Shown here in pieces: positions 23,836-27,699 of a stretch of 27,699 nucleotides of DNA (its first letter is position 1; each line of letters opens with the position of its first letter). The notes under the pieces were generated by a model, which was not told the origin of the DNA, did no database searches, and saw nothing but the letters and a program-made list of their open reading frames with translations. The stretch is taken from positions 12,196-39,894 of the IMG/VR virus record IMGVR_UViG_3300030060_004320. One strand, 5' to 3'. The DNA comes from a virus. A program made the position numbers and the translations under genes.

Positions 23836-24148
23836 TATCTGTTCCCTCTTTTTTTTTACTATTTGACTTTTTTTTTCTACTGTCTCCTGCTCCTTTATTG
23901 CTTCCTGTAGACTTAGAAACCTTTTGTTGTTCGTTGTTACGTGAACTATCGCCATTTCTGTCTTTATTAGACTGCTCAATTTTTTTATTGAGGTATTTAA
24001 TAAAGTCTTCTTTTTCGTTTTTATATTCATGATATGTCTCAGTAATATACTCTAATTTATTTATCTTTGCTATCATCGCCTGTATCTGCTGAATCATCAG
24101 ATTCATCACCTTCTCCATCTCCTTGATTGTCGGCTTCTTCTTTGACAT
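23822..24148 (-). CDS. Small coiled-coil protein with basic disordered tail
   Basis: 108 aa, with GAGGAG a few bases before the ATG. The first ~65 residues form a helical coiled coil (MEKVMNLMIQQIQAMIAKIN). The rest is a Ser/Lys/Asn-rich basic tail with KKKSNSKKK, likely disordered. The first 92 bases overlap the preceding gene, which encodes a strongly acidic tail in another frame. No family recognised; a scaffold or nucleic-acid-associated role can only be guessed. Confidence 0.58.
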   Translation of the reverse strand: MSKKKPTIKEMEKVMNLMIQQIQAMIAKINKLEYITETYHEYKNEKEDFIKYLNKKIEQSNKDRNGDSSRNNEQQKVSKSTGSNKGAGDSRKKKSNSKKKEGTDNESV

Positions 24149-24299
24149 CTTCTGTCTCCTCTATTATTTCTTCTTCTTCAAATACTGCGTTTGTTACCTC
24201 AGATAATTCACTAGCCATACCTCTGACTATATTATCTAATCTTTCTAGCTTTGTTTTTAACATTTCAATATCTTTTTGCATGTCTATTGCTCTACCCAT
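24057..24299 (-). CDS. Small protein with long acidic tail
   Basis: 80 aa, with AAGGAG at ideal spacing before the ATG. The N-terminal 40 residues are a coiled-coil-like helix (MQKDIEMLKTKLERLDNIVR). The second half is almost all Glu, Asp, Ser and Gly (EEEEIIEETEDVKEEAD, then GDGEGDESDDS). Acidic tails of this type occur on DNA mimics and on proteins that bind SSB-like or histone-like partners, but nothing here fixes a role. Its last 92 bases also encode the start of the next, basic-tailed protein. Confidence 0.6.
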   Translation of the reverse strand: MGRAIDMQKDIEMLKTKLERLDNIVRGMASELSEVTNAVFEEEEIIEETEDVKEEADNQGDGEGDESDDSADTGDDSKDK

Positions 24300-24489
24300 T
24301 ATTATCTCCTTTATTTATCGGCCCATTGTTTTGTATTCCAGTAGGAATATTTTCTCTTTCCATTCCGTACGTTGGCATATCTCTGTGTGTTACCACTGTA
24401 CCATCTCTCTTTTGACTCCAAGCTATCTTGTTTTTTGGACAAAACCTCATTCTGGATTTTCCCCAATTTTTTTTGAAAGCGTCTGCCAT
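24292..24489 (-). CDS. Small hypothetical protein, basic
   Basis: 65 aa from the second of two adjacent ATGs (24489), six bases after AAGGAG; the first ATG (24492) is too close to the site. The sequence holds a compact basic core (MRFCPKNKIAWSQKRDGTVV, then HRDMPTYGMERE) and a Gly/Asn tail whose codons double as the ribosome site of the next gene. Not recognised. Most of it (179 bases) overlaps the 3' part of the preceding gene in a different frame, so one of the two readings could be partly spurious. Confidence 0.5.
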   Translation of the reverse strand: MADAFKKNWGKSRMRFCPKNKIAWSQKRDGTVVTHRDMPTYGMERENIPTGIQNNGPINKGDNNG

Positions 24490-24766
24490 CATTATCTCCT
24501 TTATTTTTTTCATTATCTTTTTCTGTATCTTGTTTTATAAATTTAAATTTTTTAATTTTGAAATCAGGATACAATTCTTTAATGTCATCACACATTTTAT
24601 TATAAGTATAAATTGACATACGGTTAATATCTTGTTCATCCATTAAGCGCAGGTCACAATCACCGCAGCTACTATAATAATATATATGATTCATATCACT
24701 GTCAATTCTAATATAATCCATATCATCATAACCCTGCACATAATCTTTTAATCTAATTAATACCAT
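24311..24766 (-). CDS. Hypothetical protein with acidic N-terminal half
   Basis: 151 aa, with AAGGAG before the ATG. The N-terminal ~85 residues look like a folded acidic domain (LKDYVQGYDDMDYIRID, a CGDC pair, and CDDIKELYPDFKIKKFKFI). After about residue 85 the sequence becomes Lys/Asn/Asp/Gln low complexity. It is here that the 65-aa gene begins in another frame, so the genuine protein may once have ended near residue 95 and been extended by read-through of a lost stop. Unknown family. It follows the GC-rich hairpin at 24788-24842, which lies in its leader. Confidence 0.52.
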   Translation of the reverse strand: MVLIRLKDYVQGYDDMDYIRIDSDMNHIYYYSSCGDCDLRLMDEQDINRMSIYTYNKMCDDIKELYPDFKIKKFKFIKQDTEKDNEKNKGDNDGRRFQKKLGKIQNEVLSKKQDSLESKERWYSGNTQRYANVRNGKRKYSYWNTKQWADK

Positions 24767-24787
24767 TGTTTATCTCCTTATTTATCC

Positions 24788-24842
24788 CTTGTAGGGAGTG
24801 GGAGAGCAGAGTGATATGACGTGGGGTCTCCGCCCTCCCAAG
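24788..24842 (-). other. GC-rich imperfect hairpin between HTH gene and 151-aa gene
   Basis: In this AT-rich genome an isolated GC-rich block forms an inverted repeat. CTTG (24788-24791) pairs with CAAG (24839-24842), GGAG (24795-24798) with CTCC (24835-24838), and GGAGA (24801-24805) with TCTCC (24827-24831), around a 21-base loop. No T-run follows on either strand, so it is not a classic intrinsic terminator. It could be an RNA leader structure for the downstream gene, a protein-binding site or a replication-related element. Confidence 0.55.
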
Positions 24843-24846
24843 ATTA

Positions 24847-24990
24847 TTATCTATTAATGTGTCTATATACGGTAGCCCTCGACAATCCCACCACTTTCTT
24901 TATGCGCTTAACAGGCATTCCCATCTTGTACATAAAGTTTATAAACACTTTCTTTGTTTTGCTTATTTTTCTATTAGAACGGTATCGCAT
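24847..24990 (-). CDS. Small helix-turn-helix DNA-binding protein
   Basis: 47 aa. The ATG at 24990 lies inside the end of the SSB-like gene, six bases after GGAG, and the frame stops at TAA (24847-24849). After a basic N-terminal arm comes FMYKMGMPVKRIKKVVGLSR followed by ATVYRHIN. This is a textbook helix-turn-helix like that of resolvase/invertase C-terminal domains: a first helix, then G-x-P/S-v-x-x-I at the turn, then GLSRATVYRHI as the recognition helix. With nothing else attached, it is best read as a small regulator or a DNA-binding accessory protein. The GC-rich hairpin begins five bases after its stop and is a natural candidate binding site. Too short for most gene callers. Confidence 0.72.
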   Translation of the reverse strand: MRYRSNRKISKTKKVFINFMYKMGMPVKRIKKVVGLSRATVYRHINR

Positions 24991-25612
24991 TGTTATCTCC
25001 AGCTATGGTTTTAACTTGACCTTCCGCCCACTTCTTAATAAACTTAGCATCCCAGTATTGTCTTCTCTTACCTTCTTTGTCTGTCCAAGGTCTCCCTAGG
25101 TCAACAAAAGCAATACCTGGTTTACCAAGCATGTCCGCTTCATTAAGATTTGGTAGCAACTGTACTTCTATCTCGTTGCCATCTACAACTCTCTTTTCTA
25201 CAGGGCATTCAATGCCAATAGATTCACAGAATCTCATGTATCCTTGGTTGCCCTCTGGGTATGATTCAAAGCTATCGTTAGCTGTTGGTTCTAAAAACCT
25301 CCAGACCTTACCTCTGAACTTACTGCCCACGTAGCAGTCACCTTTAGTATCCTCCATCTCTCCATTTATGTTCTCATACTGAAAAGTAACTTCTTTGTTT
25401 TCTACGGATGCTTCAAAGACATAGGTATATAACCTAGCTCTATGCTTGCCTCCCTTTACATCTACTTTCTTTGATGTGCATTCTATAATGTGACCAAAGT
25501 AATCACCTTTAGCAAAAGGTTTGTAATCGTTCTTCTTTTCCTTCTTTTTACCAGGAATAAAGAAACTTTGTTCTCCAGTTACACTATCGAATGTTTCATT
25601 GATATCAGCCAT
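24974..25612 (-). CDS. SSB-like single-stranded DNA-binding protein (DUF669-like)
   Basis: 212 aa. The N terminus has an acidic start, a PGKKKEKKN stretch and then KPFAKGDYFGHIIECTSKKV, resembling the first strands of an OB-type fold. The middle has aromatic strands (YVFEASVENKEVTFQYEN; YVGSKFRGKVWRFL) and ends with GRPWTDKEGKRRQYWDAKF. The C terminus is DNNAIPF, like the IPF tip through which SSB proteins bind partners, although with less acidity before it. Similar phage proteins next to a Sak-type annealase are generally SSB-like. The start overlaps the annealase stop (TAATG), supporting a joint role in recombination. The fold assignment is inferred, not proven. Confidence 0.6.
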   Translation of the reverse strand: MADINETFDSVTGEQSFFIPGKKKEKKNDYKPFAKGDYFGHIIECTSKKVDVKGGKHRARLYTYVFEASVENKEVTFQYENINGEMEDTKGDCYVGSKFRGKVWRFLEPTANDSFESYPEGNQGYMRFCESIGIECPVEKRVVDGNEIEVQLLPNLNEADMLGKPGIAFVDLGRPWTDKEGKRRQYWDAKFIKKWAEGQVKTIAGDNNAIPF

Positions 25613-26193
25613 TATTTATCTCCTTTTTTGTTTTGTTTTTTACCGTTTATCATTCCTTCGACTTTTTCAATACATGCGTTGTAGTTATGTGCATGAATTG
25701 CCATCTCTTGTACCTTGACTTTTAAGTTATCAACTATGTCTTTACCAAGAGGTTCAGCTAACTTATACAGCGCTGTTTCCTCATCAGGCGTTATTGCATC
25801 AGGTTCAGGTAAGTCCTCACCCGCAAAGATGTATAATCCTAATCCATGCAATGCAATAGTTTTAGCTAAAGCTCTTTGTATGCTTGTGTTGATATTAAAA
25901 GCATTTGGTTCGTTTATTGGTTGATTTCTATTGTCAAGCACAGGATGTATCTGTGATAGTGATATACCATCAACTTCTACCCATACGTCAACAAAATAAC
26001 CGCACTCTGTTACAAAGAACGGTGAACCATTCTCTGCTTTTGTTACCCCATATCGAGCATCAGGACATTCTTTCTTAAGTAATGCCCATGCATCTGCCCA
26101 AGACAAATAAGTAAACTTTCCCTTTTTCTTCTGATATTTACTTACGTCTGTTTTATAGAGCTTCATGAATGTGCTTTGTGTTGTTTTACTCAT
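25612..26193 (-). CDS. Single-strand annealing recombinase, Sak/DUF1071-type
   Basis: 193 aa from the ATG at 26193, five bases after AAGGAG; a GTG at 26199 sits inside the site and is unlikely. Family signatures are FTYLSWADAW (residues 27-36), then a WVEVDGISLSQIHPVLD strand pair, then INTSIQRALAKTIALHGLGL (101-120) and YIFAGEDLP. These match the Sak-like (DUF1071) group of phage ssDNA-annealing proteins, related to Rad52. They coat ssDNA produced by an exonuclease and anneal homologous strands during recombination-dependent replication. Its neighbours supply the rest of that reaction: the exonuclease gene ends nine bases upstream, and the SSB-like gene starts in its stop codon. A C-terminal Lys-rich tail may be disordered. 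Confidence 0.82.
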   Translation of the reverse strand: MSKTTQSTFMKLYKTDVSKYQKKKGKFTYLSWADAWALLKKECPDARYGVTKAENGSPFFVTECGYFVDVWVEVDGISLSQIHPVLDNRNQPINEPNAFNINTSIQRALAKTIALHGLGLYIFAGEDLPEPDAITPDEETALYKLAEPLGKDIVDNLKVKVQEMAIHAHNYNACIEKVEGMINGKKQNKKGDK

Positions 26194-26202
26194 ATTCACT
26201 CC

Positions 26203-26967
26203 TTATCGTTGTGGATTGCAATGGTCTAGAAACTGACAGTAATTACACTGCCAATCTTGTACAGGTGATACACCTTTTCTAAACGGTGGCAATCCTTGTT
26301 CATGTTCGTCTTTTGTGTTACTCCAGAACAAGTAGGCTCTTGAAACGTATGTTAAAGGTACCGACGTTGCCTTCATCATGGACGTATCCTTATTGTAATA
26401 ATACAAAAACATTCCATCAAGCCTACCGAACTGTTGCTTCACTGCATACCCGTATGTACCAAGTTGCAATTCATAGTGGATAGAAGGATTAAAAGCAGGC
26501 TTTCTACCAAACTTCATCTTCCATGCATAACCACCACAAGTTTTCAAATCATACAGGTAAACCTTTTCTCCCTCTACTACGATATCATAAAAACCTCTGA
26601 CGTTTAACTCTTCGATTCTTATCTCTCCTTCAGTATGGAATTTAATTTCTTTTTCTTTATTTTCTTTTTCTTTTTCACTAGAGATATCTCTATTATTATC
26701 TCTATTATAATAGTGAAGGGCTTTTTCAAAATCATCATGCACAACATTACCAAGCCTCAATAATCTCTTCGTCTTTGCGTCTAATGGATTTGTTGGTTCT
26801 ACTTGCATTACAGATTCAAAGTACAATTTTCTTGAACAACTACCAGCTCCGCTTGCATGGTACCAACTTTCATTGCCAGCATATCGCTTTAAGCGGTTTT
26901 CTTCCTGTTTATTGTTGAGATAATCGTTGTATATACCCTCTATATCAATTGGACTTTTAACCACCAT
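26203..26967 (-). CDS. Cas4/RecB-like PD-(D/E)XK exonuclease with Fe-S cysteines
   Basis: 254 aa. Motifs in order: SGAGSCSRKLYFE with Cys44; LGNVVHDDF with His77; GFYDIV with Asp128; LYDLKTC giving Asp140-Leu-Lys142; YELQLGTYGY with Gln168; and a terminal WQCNYCQFLDHC giving Cys241, Cys244 and Cys250. The order His, Asp, D-x-K, Q-x-x-x-Y is the RecB/Cas4 nuclease core. One cysteine before it and three after it are the 4Fe-4S set of Cas4 and AddB-type nucleases. A Lys/Glu/Asn-rich low-complexity insert lies at about residues 88-108. There is no CRISPR array or cas1 here; beside an annealase the likely role is resecting dsDNA ends. The start overlaps the RHH gene by 11 bases. Confidence 0.85.
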   Translation of the reverse strand: MVVKSPIDIEGIYNDYLNNKQEENRLKRYAGNESWYHASGAGSCSRKLYFESVMQVEPTNPLDAKTKRLLRLGNVVHDDFEKALHYYNRDNNRDISSEKEKENKEKEIKFHTEGEIRIEELNVRGFYDIVVEGEKVYLYDLKTCGGYAWKMKFGRKPAFNPSIHYELQLGTYGYAVKQQFGRLDGMFLYYYNKDTSMMKATSVPLTYVSRAYLFWSNTKDEHEQGLPPFRKGVSPVQDWQCNYCQFLDHCNPQR

Positions 26968-27115
26968 TTTTAGCCCTTTTTACGCAATCATCAATTAAGT
27001 GATTTAAACAATCATTTACCGTATCAAAGCCTAAAATGTAAGAACATCCCTTGAATGTCTTCCACTTTTCCTTGCTTACTTTTACTTGATAGGTTACTAA
27101 TTCATTATCTTTCAT
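26957..27115 (-). CDS. Ribbon-helix-helix protein (Arc/CopG-like)
   Basis: 52 aa from the ATG at 27115, six bases after AAAGGA; upstream in-frame starts to 27148 lack a site. The pattern is YQVKVSKEKWKTFKGC (a strand running into helix 1), then LGFDTVNDCLNHLIDDCVKR (a turn and helix 2), the length and hydrophobic spacing of a ribbon-helix-helix dimer. Such proteins bind DNA as dimers through the strand and usually repress their own operon. It is the first gene after the only ~100-base gap in the leftward block, where a candidate promoter lies, which suits autoregulation. Two or three cysteines are unusual for the family. Confidence 0.6.
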   Translation of the reverse strand: MKDNELVTYQVKVSKEKWKTFKGCSYILGFDTVNDCLNHLIDDCVKRAKNGG

Positions 27116-27179
27116 ATGTTTTCCTTTCATATATACATATCCTAGCATGTATATTATTATTTGTTATTATTTATTCCTA

Positions 27180-27208
27180 ATATTATTTTCATTTATTTTT
27201 ATTCTCAA
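27180..27208 (-). promoter_or_regulatory. Possible sigma-70-type promoter for the recombination genes
   Basis: In the gap 27116-27215, reading leftward, TTGAGA (27203-27208) is followed by a 17-base spacer and TAATAT (27180-27185). This matches the -35/-10 consensus at 5 of 6 and 4 of 6 positions. A second TTGAGA lies at 27214-27219. The gap holds no convincing gene and precedes the RHH gene. The AT-rich background makes chance matches common. Confidence 0.32.
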
Positions 27209-27215
27209 TAGTGTC

Positions 27216-27302
27216 TCAATCACTATATACATCTATTTCTATCTCTTCAAGAAACCTATCAACCTTTTCTGATAGGGTCCTCAAATCTTCATTTGTTATC
27301 AT
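27216..27302 (-). CDS. Possible 28-aa acidic peptide
   Basis: A short frame starts with ATG inside the end of the 87-aa gene (overlap 14 bases) and stops at TGA (27216-27218). The peptide is an acidic amphipathic helix (NEDLRTLSEKVDRFLEEIEI). No separate ribosome site is clear, so it would depend on coupled translation. The heptad-like pattern and the overlapping arrangement used by every neighbour argue for a gene, while the size argues for caution. Confidence 0.35.
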   Translation of the reverse strand: MITNEDLRTLSEKVDRFLEEIEIDVYSD

Positions 27303-27552
27303 CCTTGATAATCTTCTGAGACTTACTTGTGTTTCTTTTATTAGTGTTATCGCTTGCTTTATGTCCTTGATGTGTATCGCCATCTTTTCCCCTTTCTTCT
27401 TTTAATATTTTAGCAATAGATTCAATCATCTCTGCTATTTGTTTTATCTTTTTGCTATTATCATGTACTTGTAAGTACAAGTTATGAAATTGCATATCCT
27501 TTAGTTTTATAAGTTCTATGACTTCCGTATTTGTCATTCTTTTTTCTTCCAT
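27289..27552 (-). CDS. Small coiled-coil protein
   Basis: 87 aa, with AAGGAG at good spacing before the ATG. The first ~55 residues form a continuous helix with coiled-coil spacing (VIELIKLKDMQFHNLYLQVH, then IKQIAEMIESIAKILKEE). The tail is Asn/Lys/Asp/Ser-rich and probably disordered. No family recognised. It sits early in the leftward block among small accessory genes. Confidence 0.6.
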   Translation of the reverse strand: MEEKRMTNTEVIELIKLKDMQFHNLYLQVHDNSKKIKQIAEMIESIAKILKEERGKDGDTHQGHKASDNTNKRNTSKSQKIIKDDNK

Positions 27553-27562
27553 TTTTTCTCCT

Positions 27563-27637
27563 TTATCTTAATATTGATTTAATTATTGTGTACAATGTGT
27601 ACAATACTAGTATTAATCCTAATGTTCCTTCTATCAT
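27563..27637 (-). CDS. 24-aa single-span membrane peptide
   Basis: The ATG at 27637 overlaps the stop of the upstream gene (TAATG) and has GGAGGG just upstream. The peptide is almost one hydrophobic helix (GTLGLILVLYTLYTII) with a basic end (KSILR), giving a clear membrane-span pattern with positive charge inside. Tiny membrane peptides like this are frequent in phage early regions, with no known function for most. The good ribosome site and the junction support translation. Confidence 0.48.
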   Translation of the reverse strand: MIEGTLGLILVLYTLYTIIKSILR

Positions 27638-27699
27638 TATCCCTCCATTCCATAATATTCTTTTTCTGTTTTTCCAAAATACTCCCAAACTACTATTTG
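27637..27699 (-). CDS. 3' end of an unknown gene running off the right edge
   Basis: Twenty codons are open from the right edge to TAA at 27637-27639, ending WEYFGKTEKEYYGMEG. The stop overlaps the ATG of the 24-aa peptide, and the last codons double as that gene's ribosome site, the arrangement used throughout this block. Too little is visible to name it. Confidence 0.45.
   Translation of the reverse strand, partial: QIVVWEYFGKTEKEYYGMEG

Noticed and set aside
23836-24030. N-terminal extension of the 78-aa protein up to 24030
   Set aside because: The extension lacks a ribosome site, is low-complexity Lys/Glu/Ser sequence, and overlaps the 108-aa gene that has a good start; the ATG at 23835 has its own site.
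24127-24540. Rightward open frame of 137 aa opposite the small leftward genes
   Set aside because: Ser/Phe/Ile-rich shadow of acidic and lysine-rich codons on the other strand, without a ribosome site.
24821-25099. Rightward open frame of 92 aa opposite the HTH and SSB-like genes
   Set aside because: No ribosome site, hydrophobic antisense-type composition, and it crosses two supported leftward genes.
26203-26967. Cas4-like protein as sign of a CRISPR-Cas locus
   Set aside because: No repeat array, cas1 or cas2 is present; the neighbours are an annealase and an SSB-like protein, so a recombination exonuclease is the simpler reading.
1-27699. tRNA genes, CRISPR arrays and insertion sequences
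   Set aside because: Looked for cloverleaf-like acceptor/TTC-arm patterns, evenly spaced direct repeats and transposase motifs on both strands; none was convincing by eye.

Overview
This window is part of an AT-rich genome of a tailed double-stranded DNA phage (Caudoviricetes). It shows gapless runs of short overlapping genes, many AAGGAG-type ribosome binding sites, recognisable virion proteins on one strand and a replication/recombination module on the other. I see no rRNA, tRNA, insertion sequence, CRISPR array or bacterial housekeeping gene. The host cannot be named from this sequence; low GC, AGA-rich arginine usage and clear Shine-Dalgarno sites fit several low-GC bacterial groups, including marine ones. 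The nozzle-like and internal virion proteins suggest a podovirus-like particle. Portal, capsid, terminase, DNA polymerase and endolysin genes are not in view, so both ends continue outside the window.

Rightward late block, 1-21066 (+ strand). It opens with the end of a metallophosphoesterase gene. A run of small genes follows: two probable virion proteins, two small membrane proteins of opposite topology (holin-like candidates), and two very small helical proteins. Next come a 1817-aa tail-nozzle/beta-propeller-type protein, an 885-aa tail fibre, and four consecutive genes (248, 167, 610 and 2455 aa) that look like an internal-virion/ejection-protein cassette. The last of these carries, in its middle (about residues 846-1150), what reads as a tyrosine recombinase (integrase-type) core-binding plus catalytic domain. 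This is the most unusual observation here.

Leftward early block, 27699-21043 (- strand). In transcription order it holds: the tail end of an unknown gene, a 24-aa single-span membrane peptide, an 87-aa coiled-coil protein, a possible 28-aa peptide, a ribbon-helix-helix protein, a Cas4/RecB-like PD-(D/E)XK exonuclease with an apparent Fe-S cysteine set, a Sak/DUF1071-type single-strand annealing protein, an SSB-like protein ending in IPF, a 47-aa helix-turn-helix protein, a GC-rich hairpin, six small unknown proteins (several overlapping heavily out of frame), a DnaB-type helicase, a RuvC-type resolvase, a small zinc-ribbon protein and a second PD-(D/E)XK-like nuclease. Exonuclease, annealase, SSB and resolvase together make a complete recombination set beside the helicase.

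The two blocks converge and their last genes overlap tail to tail by 24 bases. Intergenic space is scarce. The only gaps worth noting are 10517-10585, 24767-24846 and 27116-27215.
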